Positions 35,395-44,598 of a stretch of DNA of 64,000 bases are shown here, in pieces. The position numbers were made by a program, and so were the translations under genes. The DNA lies in contig NC_012483.1 of the NCBI RefSeq assembly GCF_000022565.1, forward strand, positions 2,356,001-2,420,000, read 5' to 3'. The notes under the pieces are model-generated. The model saw only the letters and a program-made list of their open reading frames with translations, was not told where the DNA came from and made no database searches. Positions within the stretch are counted from its first letter, which is position 1. Each line of letters starts with the position of its first letter. Source of the stretch: Acidobacterium capsulatum ATCC 51196 (GTDB lineage Bacteria > Acidobacteriota > Terriglobia > Terriglobales > Acidobacteriaceae).

Positions 35395-38190
35395 ATGAAC
35401 GGCACCACACCCCAGCGACAAAGCCCCGTCGCCGGGGACCCCGGCGCTCCGCAGCGCCCGCGCCGGCGCCGGCGCAAGCTGCGCATCGCGCTGGCCCTGC
35501 TGGTCCTCGTTCTGCTGGCCCTGCTCGTGCCGCCCTACATCGGCCTCAATCACTACCGGCGGCAGATGGTCGCCAGCGTCTCGGCCAGCCTGGGCCGCAC
35601 CGTGCACATCCAGTCCATGCACCTGCGCCTGCTGCCCACGCCCGGCATCGTCATGGAAAACTTCGTCGTCGACGAAGATCCGGCCTTCGGCAACGAGCCC
35701 GCGCTCACCGCGCCCACCGTCGTTGCCACCCTGCGCGTCAGCTCCCTCTGGCGGCGGCACATTGAGGTCAGCAGCATCAGCATGGATACGCCCAGCGTCA
35801 ACCTGGTGCGCAATCCCAATGGCAACTGGAGCTTCGGCTCCATCCTGCTCCAGGCCGCCCGCTCCACCAACGCGCCCACCACCCAACGCTACGCCGGCGG
35901 CGCGCCCCGCTTTCCTTACATTGAGATGAGCGGCGCGCGCATCAACTTCAAGCAGGGCCTCTACAAGCTGCCCTTTTCGCTCTTTGACGCTGACCTTGCC
36001 CTCTGGCAGCAGTCAGCCAACCGCTGGCGTCTGCGCATACACGCCCAGCCCGTACGCACCGATCTCGACCTAGATCTCGCCGACACCGGCACTCTGCGCA
36101 TCGACGGCTGGCTCGGTCGCACCACCAATCTGCACTCCCTGCCCGTACACCTCGACGGCTCCTGGCAGGATGCCCAGCTCGGCCAGGCCACCCGCCTGCT
36201 CTTCGGTGCCGATGAAGGCTGGCGCGGCCAGCTTCACCTCAGCGGAAGCCTGCGCGGCACTCTGAGCGACTTGCAGGCCCGCTGGCAGATTCACCTCGAC
36301 AACCCGCACCGCATCGAGTTCACGCCCGACTCCTCGCCCTCGCTCGACGCCAACTGCCAGGCCACCTATCACAGCCTGCGCCACTCCCTCGACGGCCTGC
36401 TCTGCCTGCTGCCCACCGCGCCCGGCCACCTGCTGCTCACCGGAGCCATTCCCGATCTGCTGCACCCCGGCCCGTCGCTGCAACTGGAGGTCAATCACCT
36501 GCCCGCCTCCTTCGTCGCGCAGCTCATCGGCATGGTCCGCCAGCGCGCCGGCTCCATCTCGGCCGGCGGTGTGCTCAACGGCGAATTCACCTACGGCCCG
36601 CAGCCCGCGAACTCTCTCACCGGCAACGGACAAGCCGGCACAGCCACGAAGCCGCATACCGCTCCCGCTCCCGCAGCCTCAACATCCAGTGCAGACAACC
36701 ACTGGTCCGGCCAGGCCGAGGGCAGCAACCTCACCCTCCAGATCAACGGCATCGCGCAGCCCGTGGCCATCCCGCACCTGCTGCTCACGGCAGGCGACGC
36801 CTCCGCCGCGCCGCCCCAAAACCCGCACCGCCATCGCCGGAATCGCCGCCGCCGCGCCACCCATCCTGCCGCCCCCGGCTCTTCGGCCAATCTCTTTGCG
36901 CTGACGCTGGCGCCCGCGGCCATTCCCTTCGGCGGCGCAACCCCGCTCAACGTCTCCGGCCGCTTCGACGCCTCCGGCTTCCAGCTCAATGCCAATGGAG
37001 AAGCCAGCCTCTCAAATCTGGTCGCTCTGCATCGCCAGCTCGGCACTGTTCCTGACGCGCTCCACCGGATCGGCGTCACCGGCACCGCCGATCTCGATCT
37101 CGCCATCCAGGGCCCCTGGGTCGCGCCCATTCTCGACTCCGGCAATGGACAAGCCATCTCCACCACCGGCACGCTGTCCCTCTCCCATGCCGTCTTTCAT
37201 CCCGGCTATCTCACCGAGGCCGCCAGCATCGCCAGCGCAGACGTCCACCTGAGTTCCGGCGAAATCACCTGGAGCAATGTCGCCTTCTCCCTCGGCGCGC
37301 TCACCGGCCATCTCTCCGCCGCCTATCCCGTTGAGTGTCCGGCGAGCACGCCCTGCCTCTCGCAGTTCACCCTCGAGCTGCCCAAAGCCGCCGTGCCCCA
37401 GTTGCTCGCCGCCTTCACTGGCGCGGACGCGCACGGCGTCCTCTGGGCTGACCTGCTCGCCCATCTCGATCAGGGCCATCGCAACTGGCCGCACGCCACC
37501 GGAGCCGTTCACATTGGCACCCTCACCGCCGGACCACTCACCCTGCACGACGCACTCGCAAATGTATCTGTAAAAGGTACAAATCTGCGCATCCTCTCCC
37601 TCGACGCCTCCGCGCTCGGCGGCGATCTGCACGCTCAGGGTTCCATTGACGCAAGCGGAGACGCCCCGGCATGGAAGCTCGCCCTCAACACCCGGAACAT
37701 CTCCGTTCCACAGCTCGCCTCACTCTTCCATGAAAAGTGGGGCACCGGTCACGGCAACCTGCAGGCCAGCTTCACCGCCCAGGGATGGGACGCCTCCAGC
37801 CTCGCCAGCTCCGCCACCGGCCAGTTCGCCTGGACATGGAAGGATGGCGGCCTCAACACACCCGGCCCGCTCGGCAAATTCAGCCGCTGGAGCGTGCAAG
37901 GCACGCTCGCCAACAGCACGCTCACGCTCACCGCGGGCACGCTGCAAACCACCCCCGGCGCGACGCCGCTCCCCGTCACCGGCACCATCGACTTTGCGCG
38001 CAATCTTCACCTGACGCTCGGCAGCGCCACCACGCCGGCGTCGCAAACCGCCCCGGCAAAAATCGCTACAGAGCCATCCGCCTCGCCCGCCGCCGCGAAG
38101 ACCGCCGGCCCCATCACCGTCACCGGAACTCTCGCCCACCCCAAAACGCCGCCAGTCTCGGCACCGGCAAAAAGCACAGCCGCTCACTGA
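35395..38190 (+). CDS. AsmA-family envelope protein
   Basis: A 931-residue protein with a basic cytoplasmic N-terminus (RPRRRRRKLR), one membrane helix (about 28-47), and a long periplasmic part. After the helix, YRRQMVASVSASLGRTVHIQSMHLRLLPTPGIVMENFVVDEDPAFG is the classic AsmA N-terminal pattern. The middle is rich in beta-strand repeats and includes a Pro/Thr/Ala linker near residues 405-435 and an Arg/His-rich patch (NPHRHRRNRRRRATH) near 475. The C-terminus contains GNLQASFTAQGWDASSLASSATGQFAW, the AsmA C-terminal motif. AsmA-like proteins are thought to bridge the periplasm and move phospholipids. It ends the rnc-lepB-lepB operon. Confidence 0.9.
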   Translation: MNGTTPQRQSPVAGDPGAPQRPRRRRRKLRIALALLVLVLLALLVPPYIGLNHYRRQMVASVSASLGRTVHIQSMHLRLLPTPGIVMENFVVDEDPAFGNEPALTAPTVVATLRVSSLWRRHIEVSSISMDTPSVNLVRNPNGNWSFGSILLQAARSTNAPTTQRYAGGAPRFPYIEMSGARINFKQGLYKLPFSLFDADLALWQQSANRWRLRIHAQPVRTDLDLDLADTGTLRIDGWLGRTTNLHSLPVHLDGSWQDAQLGQATRLLFGADEGWRGQLHLSGSLRGTLSDLQARWQIHLDNPHRIEFTPDSSPSLDANCQATYHSLRHSLDGLLCLLPTAPGHLLLTGAIPDLLHPGPSLQLEVNHLPASFVAQLIGMVRQRAGSISAGGVLNGEFTYGPQPANSLTGNGQAGTATKPHTAPAPAASTSSADNHWSGQAEGSNLTLQINGIAQPVAIPHLLLTAGDASAAPPQNPHRHRRNRRRRATHPAAPGSSANLFALTLAPAAIPFGGATPLNVSGRFDASGFQLNANGEASLSNLVALHRQLGTVPDALHRIGVTGTADLDLAIQGPWVAPILDSGNGQAISTTGTLSLSHAVFHPGYLTEAASIASADVHLSSGEITWSNVAFSLGALTGHLSAAYPVECPASTPCLSQFTLELPKAAVPQLLAAFTGADAHGVLWADLLAHLDQGHRNWPHATGAVHIGTLTAGPLTLHDALANVSVKGTNLRILSLDASALGGDLHAQGSIDASGDAPAWKLALNTRNISVPQLASLFHEKWGTGHGNLQASFTAQGWDASSLASSATGQFAWTWKDGGLNTPGPLGKFSRWSVQGTLANSTLTLTAGTLQTTPGATPLPVTGTIDFARNLHLTLGSATTPASQTAPAKIATEPSASPAAAKTAGPITVTGTLAHPKTPPVSAPAKSTAAH

Positions 38191-38303
38191 AGCATTTTCA
38201 CTGAAGGTGTATCGGAGAAAGACGGGCTCAACGTGGACGTTCGATCAAAGACCGGCCACTCCGGATCCATGCAAAACACTCCACAGTATCAGTGAAAATG
38301 CTT
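38190..38303 (+). repeat. 114-bp element bounded by perfect 15-bp inverted repeats
   Basis: AAGCATTTTCACTGA (38190-38204) and TCAGTGAAAATGCTT (38289-38303) are perfect inverted repeats separated by 84 bp. The left arm begins on the last base of the asmA stop codon. No target-site duplication is evident. It may be a miniature inverted-repeat element or a long RNA stem acting as terminator. Confidence 0.7.
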
Positions 38304-38446
38304 TAAAGCCCGCCCGCGCGTGTGCCCACCGCAGCAAGACTCTGAATGAAATCAATTGGTAATGAAATGAATTTGCTTGGAGCATCTTCGCGGTAGACTC
38401 ACGCCTTTGTTACCCCAACCGAGCCTACTGACCGCCCTCACCTTTC

Positions 38447-38925
38447 TCATCCCGGCCAAACGAAGTGAGCGAAGGCACCTGCATTCCCTCGCCGCCAACA
38501 ATCCGCCCCTACCCGCGATGCGTCATTCTGAGCGAACCGGGGTCCCCGGCGTGCGCAGCACGTTGGGGTGGTGAAGCGAAGAATCCCGGCGACGCCTGGG
38601 CCACCAAACGCCGCCCCAAGTTTCTCCCACCATGCCCACAAGCAACTTGTATCAGGGCACGGCTTTAGCCGTGCCGCTAACCCCCAATGAAACAAGGGCT
38701 TTAGCCCCTGCCATAGCCGGGTGCCCCAGCTCCGTCCTAACCTGGGACCCACAATCCCGCCTTTTGTCACCCCGGCCAAACGAAGTGAACCGGGTGAAAA
38801 GCCCAATCAATCGAACCCTCTGTATCAGGGCATGGCCTTAACCCCTGTTGAAGGGTACGGGCTTCAGCCCGTACATCCAACCCCCACTCAAGAGCTGGGC
38901 CTCAGCCCCCGAGCGAAACCGCCCC
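38447..38925 (+). repeat. mosaic of dispersed repeat modules A, B, C and D
   Basis: This part of the 734-bp spacer between asmA and the minus-strand gene at 38925 holds module A (CGGCCAAACGAAGTGA, about 38455 and again 38772), module B (CATTCTGAGCG ... TTTCTCCCACCAT, about 38520-38632), module C (GTATCAGGGCACGGCTTTAG, about 38649) and module D (GGTACGGGCTTCAGCCCGTAC, about 38852). A segment GGTGAAAAGCCCAATCAATCG (21 bases, near 38795) is shared with the tandem array at 41.8 kb. No gene is seen. Confidence 0.9.
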
Positions 38926-40793
38926 TACGGCTGCAGTGTCTTGATATGCAGACTCGCGCTCACCTCAGGCACGGTGCCGTCATTCACCTGCACAGACACA
39001 GGCTGCCCGGCAATCTCCACCCGCTCCGTCACCATCCCATGCGCGGGCACGCGCACCATCCGGGTCACCTTGGTCTTCGTCGAGATCAGCGTCATCGGAA
39101 CCTCCACCGCCGCATACCCGTGGTTCGTCACATCAATGGCCACCAGCGTCAGCCCCAGATTCTCGGCGCTGGGATACACGTGCGTAATCTCCAGATCCGG
39201 CAATCCCGGATCCTCATATACCCAGTCCTTAAAGAACCAGCCCAGGTCCTTGCCGCTCGCCTGCTCCAGCAGCTTCTCAAAATAATCCGGCGTCGTATCC
39301 TTCGCCGCGTCATAGCTTGTGAGCGCCTTTGCGAGAGCCGCATCGCCCGCCAGAGACCGCAGCATCCAGAACACATACGCCGCCTTCGTGCGCACATGCA
39401 CCGGATCAGAAGCCTCCATCAGCGGCTCACCCCCGCCTGCTCCCGGAGAAGCCGGCTCCGCGATCGCCAGCGCCCCGCGCGTGGCCTCCAGATGCTCCAG
39501 CGCCGCCTCGCGGCCCTTGGTCTGCTCAATCCACAGCGAAACCATGAAGCTGGCCACACCTTCCTCCAGCCATGGCCGCCGCGAGTGAAAATACGCGTGC
39601 GTCAGCGCATGCATCATCCCTAGGTCCAGCGCCTCCGGCTGCGCCGCCAGCAGCGGCGTCAGCAGCACGCCGCCCACCTCCGCCGGAGCATCATCCCCCT
39701 CCGGCAAATCCAGCACCGCCAGCGTCGTCCGCGCCTTCGGCCCCAGCCACTTCTCCAGCACCGGACTCACCTGCCCCGCCGCCGTCAAATACGCTTCGGC
39801 CTTCGCCGCATCCTCGGGACGCGCATACACCGCCACGGCACCCTTTTCGCTCACCGTGCGCTCTGCCACAAAGATCGACGGAGCCTCAAACCCCAGCCTC
39901 CTTGCCGGCACTGAAAACTCCAGCACACCCGGGAACGCCCCCTGTGGCGTCGAAACCGGCGGTCCCAGCTTCACCACCTGCCCGTCCACCATTGCCACAT
40001 CCGGCGCATGGTTCGCATACTCCAGCGTCACCTGCATCGCCACCGTGGCGTCGCTCTCGCGCATCTTCTGCCGGCCGATCTCTTCAAAGAGCTGGTTGCC
40101 CTGCCCCAGCGGAGCGGGCACCGAGCTGACCGGATACCACACCACATTCCCGAAGCCGCGCAATCCCACAAAGCCTTCCGCAACTCGGTCCCAGTCGCTC
40201 GCCTCGGCAATCTGCTGCGGCGCGCCCAGTGCCTCCAGCCGCTTGCCCGTCTGCGTGATTTCCCCGCTATAGAGCACCGTCACCGGCATCGTCGCACCCG
40301 GAGCCAGCGGTTGCTTCAGCCGGATATCCGCCTCATTCAGCGCACCGGTATGATCGGCGCCACTCTGCACCGTGCGCACCTGATACGGCAGCGCCGCGCC
40401 CTCACTCTCAATACCTTCAAACTGCAGCGCAGACGAAATCTGCAACGCCATCTCATCGAGCGGCTGCGCCCCGGCATTCTTCACCGTCAGCCGCGCCTCC
40501 ACGGCCAGCGAGTGCTCGCGAGGAACCAGATGCAGATTCAAGTCATAGGCAGTGATCGTCAGCGCCTGCCGTTCGGCATCGCTCGCCTCGGGCACCTGCG
40601 CGGTCCCGGCCTTCGCCACCGGCTGCCCCGCATTCTGCGCTGGCTTCTGCCCCTCACTCTGCGCCGAGCGCGAAAACAACACCTGCGACCCCGGCGCGGC
40701 CGGCAAGCTCTGCGCCCCGGCCGTAGCCGCGAGAAAAACTGCCAGCGCCGCCGTCACCATCGCTGGCCGGCCCGCGCAAAAAACGCACTTCAT
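38925..40793 (-). CDS. exported gluzincin-like protein with degenerate zinc-protease motif
   Basis: A 622-residue protein with a signal peptide (AALAVFLAATAGAQS, cleaved near residue 28). Layout resembles M1-type/peptidase-MA gluzincins: an N-terminal beta domain (LTITAYDLNLHLVPREHSLAVEARLTVKNAG), a middle domain, and a helical domain with the zinc region. At residues 395-399 the expected HEXXH reads HALTH, so the catalytic Glu is Ala396; WLEEGVASF follows, supplying a possible third ligand. Further, AAYVFWMLRSLAGD and FFKDWVYEDPGLPDLEI match C-terminal M1-like segments. It is probably catalytically dead or a binding protein. The stop overlaps nothing, but its start overlaps the rlmB stop by 4 bp. 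Confidence 0.85.
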   Translation of the reverse strand: MKCVFCAGRPAMVTAALAVFLAATAGAQSLPAAPGSQVLFSRSAQSEGQKPAQNAGQPVAKAGTAQVPEASDAERQALTITAYDLNLHLVPREHSLAVEARLTVKNAGAQPLDEMALQISSALQFEGIESEGAALPYQVRTVQSGADHTGALNEADIRLKQPLAPGATMPVTVLYSGEITQTGKRLEALGAPQQIAEASDWDRVAEGFVGLRGFGNVVWYPVSSVPAPLGQGNQLFEEIGRQKMRESDATVAMQVTLEYANHAPDVAMVDGQVVKLGPPVSTPQGAFPGVLEFSVPARRLGFEAPSIFVAERTVSEKGAVAVYARPEDAAKAEAYLTAAGQVSPVLEKWLGPKARTTLAVLDLPEGDDAPAEVGGVLLTPLLAAQPEALDLGMMHALTHAYFHSRRPWLEEGVASFMVSLWIEQTKGREAALEHLEATRGALAIAEPASPGAGGGEPLMEASDPVHVRTKAAYVFWMLRSLAGDAALAKALTSYDAAKDTTPDYFEKLLEQASGKDLGWFFKDWVYEDPGLPDLEITHVYPSAENLGLTLVAIDVTNHGYAAVEVPMTLISTKTKVTRMVRVPAHGMVTERVEIAGQPVSVQVNDGTVPEVSASLHIKTLQP

Positions 40794-41602
40794 AAAGCTC
40801 CGAGACCCTTGACCTTCTTTTTCTTCACGCCGCCCGGCAACGGAGCCGTCTCCGGCTTGCCCACCCGCCGCTGCCGCGCCGCCTCATACAGCACCACCGC
40901 GCCCGCGGCCGAAACATTCAGCGAAGAAACACCGCCCGCCATCGGAATCCGCACCAGGTGATCGCACGTCTTCCGCACCAGGTCGTGCAGTCCCTCGCCT
41001 TCGCGGCCCAGCACCACCACGCTCGGCGTTGTCCAGTCATAGGCGTCATAGCTCATCGTGCCGCGCTCATCGAGCCCCACGCACCAGATGTTCTGTTCCT
41101 TGAGCTGCTCCAGCGCACGCACCAGGTTCACCACCCGCGCAATGCGAATATGCTCCGCCGCTCCCGCCGAGGTCTTCACCGCCACCGCGCTCAACGGAGC
41201 CGACCTTCGCTCCGGCAGCAGCACGCCATCCACGCCCGCTCCATCGGCCGAGCGCAGCAGCGCGCCCAGATTCTGCGGGTCCTCCACCCCATCCAACGCC
41301 AGCAGCAGGTGCGGATGCCCATCGGCAGGCGCGGCCATCAGGTCTTCAATGGTCAAAAAGCTGCGCTCGCGCACCACCGCCACCACGCCCTGGTGCGCGT
41401 GCGTCTTGGCCATGCGGGTCAGTTGTTCGCGATTCTCAAAGCGCAGCCGCACGCCTTCCGAGCGGCACAGGTCCACAATGCGCTGCAGCTTCTGCGCCGC
41501 GCCATGATCCTGCCGCTCGCGGCTCACGCACACATGATCAAACTTGCGGCTGCCGGCGCGCAGCGCTTCTTCCACGGGATGCAGCCCGTATAAAACGTCC
41601 AC
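40790..41602 (-). CDS. rlmB: 23S rRNA 2'-O-methyltransferase, RlmB/TrmH family
   Basis: A SPOUT methyltransferase, 270 residues. The N-terminal substrate-binding domain begins VLYGLHPVEEALRAG, the standard RlmB opening. The knotted SAM domain has LDGVEDPQNLGALLRSADGAGVDGVLL (motif 1, with Asn and Arg for catalysis), VVLGREGEGLHDLV (motif 2) and RIPMAGGVSSLNVSAAGAVVLYEAAR (motif 3). E. coli RlmB modifies G2251 of 23S rRNA, and that role is likely here, though close relatives act on other sites. It overlaps the downstream exported-protein gene by 4 bp, so the two are co-transcribed despite unrelated roles. Confidence 0.93.
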   Translation of the reverse strand: MDVLYGLHPVEEALRAGSRKFDHVCVSRERQDHGAAQKLQRIVDLCRSEGVRLRFENREQLTRMAKTHAHQGVVAVVRERSFLTIEDLMAAPADGHPHLLLALDGVEDPQNLGALLRSADGAGVDGVLLPERRSAPLSAVAVKTSAGAAEHIRIARVVNLVRALEQLKEQNIWCVGLDERGTMSYDAYDWTTPSVVVLGREGEGLHDLVRKTCDHLVRIPMAGGVSSLNVSAAGAVVLYEAARQRRVGKPETAPLPGGVKKKKVKGLGAL

Positions 41603-41645
41603 GCCTCCAGTCTACCTTTCCGCCCGCCCCAACGACCTCACACCT

Positions 41646-41795
41646 TGTCATCCGGCCGAACGAAGTGAACCGGATGCCCCACATCTCCGCCCCGAACCCC
41701 GCCTACACCCTCGACGCGTCATTCTGAGCGCAGCGAAGAATCCCGGCGATTTCTCGGATCCAAACACCGCCCGAAGTTTCTCCCACCATCCCACG
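41646..41795 (+). repeat. dispersed repeat modules A and B
   Basis: CGGCCGAACGAAGTGAACCGG (21 bases at about 41652; module A) is followed by CATTCTGAGCGCAGCGAAG and TTTCTCCCACCATCCC (module B, about 41716-41791). They lead directly into the tandem array that starts at 41796. Confidence 0.85.
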
Positions 41796-42090
41796 CCGGG
41801 TGCCCCACATCTCAAAGAGATGTGGGTGAAAAGCTCAATCAATCGAAGCCCCCCGTATCAGGGCATGGCCGGGTGCACCCACATCTCAAAGAGATGTGGG
41901 TGAAAAGCTCAATCAATCGAAGCCCCCTGTATCAGGGCATGGCCAGGTGCCCCACATCTCAAAGAGATGTGGGTGAAAAGCCAATCAATCGAAGCCCCCC
42001 TGTATCAGGGCATGGCCGGGTGCCCCACATCTCAAAGAGATGTGGGTGAAAAGCCAATCAATCGAAGCCCCCCTGTATCAGGGCATGACT
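41796..42090 (+). repeat. tandem array, four 73/74-bp units each with a perfect hairpin
   Basis: Four nearly identical units lie head to tail with CACATCTC at 41806, 41880, 41953 and 42026 (periods 74, 73 and 73 bp). Each carries CCACATCTC, a 3-nt loop AAA, then GAGATGTGG, followed by GGTGAAAAGC, CAATCAATCGAAG and GTATCAGGGCATGG. The last unit ends in ACTTCAGCCCCTGAGG, a module C/D remnant. Open frames through it are a by-product of the repeat. Confidence 0.95.
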
Positions 42091-42195
42091 TCAGCCCCTG
42101 AGGCCCCCCAAAAAACGCTGGTGCCCCATTCCAGCCCGCCGTTGGCGGGAGTGGGTCTACCCCCTGCCGTCAGCCCTCAAGATTTCCCCACCCCC

Positions 42196-42233
42196 TAAAA
42201 AACAAAACGGGCAGGCGCACCGCGCGCCCACCC
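42196..42233 (-). terminator. Rho-independent terminator of the TonB-dependent receptor gene
   Basis: On the minus strand a GC-rich stem (GGGTGGGCGC / GCGCCTGCCC, with two G-T pairs) about 20 bp after the stop is followed by TTTTGTTTTTT. Confidence 0.75.
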
Positions 42234-42252
42234 GCCCTATCGAGCCGCGTCC

Positions 42253-44598
42253 CTAAAACCGGAACGACATCTCGCCAATCGCCGTTGTCGGAGCGCCCAC
42301 CTGCAGCGTGTTGTCATTCAACGAGAGCGGATCGCTGTAAATAAACCCGTTCGTCCCGATCGTCGAGTAGTACTGCGCATTCGTCAGGTTGTCCACGTTG
42401 AACTGAATCTTCAGCCCATCCACCTCGCCCAGCAGCGCGCGGTGATAGCCCAGGCCCGCGTTGGCCAAAAAGCGTCCCGCCACATGGCCGTCGTTGCTGT
42501 AGGTGAAGTAGCGCTCTGACATGTAGTCCGAGCTCAGATTCGCAAAGAAGTGCCGCTGCTTCCACGAGAGCTCTGACTTCCACAGCCCCTCCGGAGCATC
42601 CACCGCCACCTTGCCCTTCGTGTACATCTCCGCCTGCCCGGCCGGAAAGATGTTGTTGTCATACACTGACCGGCTCCACGTCGCACCGTTATACAGCGAG
42701 AAGCCGTGGCCCAGTTGCACCGTCGCCGCCGCGTCCACGCCGTTGGTCGTCACTCCGCCCACGTTCGACAGGATCGACGCAAAGCCCTGAATGCCCACAC
42801 CCTGCGCAATCGCCAGCAGCCGGTCATTGAAGTTCACGTGGAAGTAGCTCACCTCGATCGACGTGCGCTTCGTGTTACGGCGGTAGCCCACCTCTTCGCT
42901 CCACGCCGTCTCCGGCTTCAGCGTCTTCTTCAACTGGTCAAAACCCGCCTGCGTGGTGCCCCACGGCGTGTTGCCATACCCGTAGCCGCCCGGCTGGTAG
43001 GCGCGCACGTTGTACGAGCCGTCTGCAAACAGCTCATCGTGCTTGTCCGCCTTCCAGTCCACGCCGACCTGCGGCAGAAACGGCTTGCCCGACTCCAGGC
43101 TGCCCTGCGCATACTGTCCCGGCTTGTACGAAGCATTCGACAGCACCTCGGGCGACAGCTTGCCATCCGTATTCGTCTCCTCCGTCTTGAAGCCAGCCGC
43201 CAGCGTCAGGGCCGGCGTCACGTGATACTCATCCTGCAGATAGAACTCGTACACCGTCGTCGGAAAGGAGTAAGCCCACTGCGTCGCAAAAGGATTCTTC
43301 GGGAAGTGATACAGCGAGTGCATCGGGCTGGCTACGGACGTCGCATAAAAGCGCCGCGCCAGGTCCCACGTCTCGCCCTCAAACCACACACCGCCCTTCA
43401 CCCGGTTGCGCGTGCCGTCATATTCCAGCGACGTCAAAAAGCCGCCGCGGGTGATGCCATACTCTGAGGTGCGCAGCGAAATCGGCGACCCATCCGGCGA
43501 AGGCGTGTACGGCGTAAACCACAAGCCCCGCCCATCATCGCGATGCCCATAGCCCGTCACCCGCCACAGCAGCTTCGGCGTCACCGCCACCTTCAACGCG
43601 GAGTAGCCCAGAAAGTCCCGCCGCAATCCCGACCCCGCATAATAGGCCGCATCGCAGGGGTCCTGGTTCGCCGCCAGCGTATTCACCGGCGACGGATAGC
43701 TCCCCTGCCCATCGCACGCATACGCGGCCTGAATCGCCTCCTGCCAGTTCCCGTAGTTGTCCCAGTGGTAGCCGAGCTTCTGCTCCCAGATCTTGTTCAG
43801 ATCCTGGTAGTCCACCTCGTGCCGGTTTGAGTAGTCCGCGTAGGTCGTCCACACGGCCTTTCCGCCGAAATACTTCACCACCTTCGCGTTGAACTGCGCA
43901 TACCACTGCCCGATCTGCCCATGGCCCTTCCACTTGTTCGAGCCCTGGTAAACGCCCGCAAGATAAAACTTCACGTCGTGCGGCAGCAGTCCGCTCTCAA
44001 ATCGTCCATACGTGCGCACTGCATCAAAGCTGCCAAACGACTGGTCCAGCGTGAACGAGCGCTTGTCCGCCGGGTCCAGCGAATAAAACTCCAGCCCGCC
44101 GCCCAGGTTGCTCGTCGAGGCCATCGCCACGCTGCCCGTTCCCTGCGAAAGCTCAATCCGCCCCACGTCTTCATCAATCACCGCGCGGCTGATGTGCAAC
44201 CCATTCCAGTTGCCGTAGGACATATCTCCCAGCGGCACCCCGTCCAGCGTGAACCCGAGCTGGTTCTGGTTAAATCCGCGAATCGAGATGCGCGTCGCCC
44301 ACTCATAGGCTCCGTAAGGGTCCGAGGTCGTGAAGTCCACGCTCGGCAACTGCGCCACCACCTTGATCGGGCTCGTGCCCGGAGCCGCCTGCAGCATCGA
44401 CGTGCGGTTCACCGTCTGCACCACGCGCGTTTCGCCCGTCGCCGTCACCGTGACGGTCTGCGTTACCTTGCCCACAGACGGAGCCGCTGCGGTCGTCGCG
44501 CCCCCGGCTGGGGTCGTGCTCTGCTGGGCATGCGCCCCCGGCACGGCCAGCGCCGAGAAAAGCGCCATGAAAATGAGAGATTGTTTCCTGCGAATCAT
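42253..44598 (-). CDS. TonB-dependent outer-membrane receptor
   Basis: A 781-residue receptor. The signal peptide is MIRRKQSLIFMALFSALAVPGAHA; the ATG at 44596-44598 has GGAGG 9 bp upstream and is preferred to an in-frame start 15 codons earlier. A short linker leads to VTQTVTVTATGETR, a TonB-box-like segment. The plug domain follows (VVAQLPSVDFTTSDPYGAYEWATRISIRGFNQNQLGFTLDGVPLG ... DVGRIELSQGTGSVAMAS), then a beta-barrel ending in SFRF with a terminal Phe. There is no carboxypeptidase-like domain, so it is not the large acidobacterial Oar type. The substrate may be a siderophore, a glycan or another nutrient. It is divergent from an ECF sigma factor. Confidence 0.94.
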   Translation of the reverse strand: MIRRKQSLIFMALFSALAVPGAHAQQSTTPAGGATTAAAPSVGKVTQTVTVTATGETRVVQTVNRTSMLQAAPGTSPIKVVAQLPSVDFTTSDPYGAYEWATRISIRGFNQNQLGFTLDGVPLGDMSYGNWNGLHISRAVIDEDVGRIELSQGTGSVAMASTSNLGGGLEFYSLDPADKRSFTLDQSFGSFDAVRTYGRFESGLLPHDVKFYLAGVYQGSNKWKGHGQIGQWYAQFNAKVVKYFGGKAVWTTYADYSNRHEVDYQDLNKIWEQKLGYHWDNYGNWQEAIQAAYACDGQGSYPSPVNTLAANQDPCDAAYYAGSGLRRDFLGYSALKVAVTPKLLWRVTGYGHRDDGRGLWFTPYTPSPDGSPISLRTSEYGITRGGFLTSLEYDGTRNRVKGGVWFEGETWDLARRFYATSVASPMHSLYHFPKNPFATQWAYSFPTTVYEFYLQDEYHVTPALTLAAGFKTEETNTDGKLSPEVLSNASYKPGQYAQGSLESGKPFLPQVGVDWKADKHDELFADGSYNVRAYQPGGYGYGNTPWGTTQAGFDQLKKTLKPETAWSEEVGYRRNTKRTSIEVSYFHVNFNDRLLAIAQGVGIQGFASILSNVGGVTTNGVDAAATVQLGHGFSLYNGATWSRSVYDNNIFPAGQAEMYTKGKVAVDAPEGLWKSELSWKQRHFFANLSSDYMSERYFTYSNDGHVAGRFLANAGLGYHRALLGEVDGLKIQFNVDNLTNAQYYSTIGTNGFIYSDPLSLNDNTLQVGAPTTAIGEMSFRF

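Noticed and set aside
41822-42049. Repetitive 75-codon open frame in the tandem array
   Set aside because: It follows the 73/74-bp repeat with changing frames between units and has no ribosome binding site; the DNA repeat explains it.
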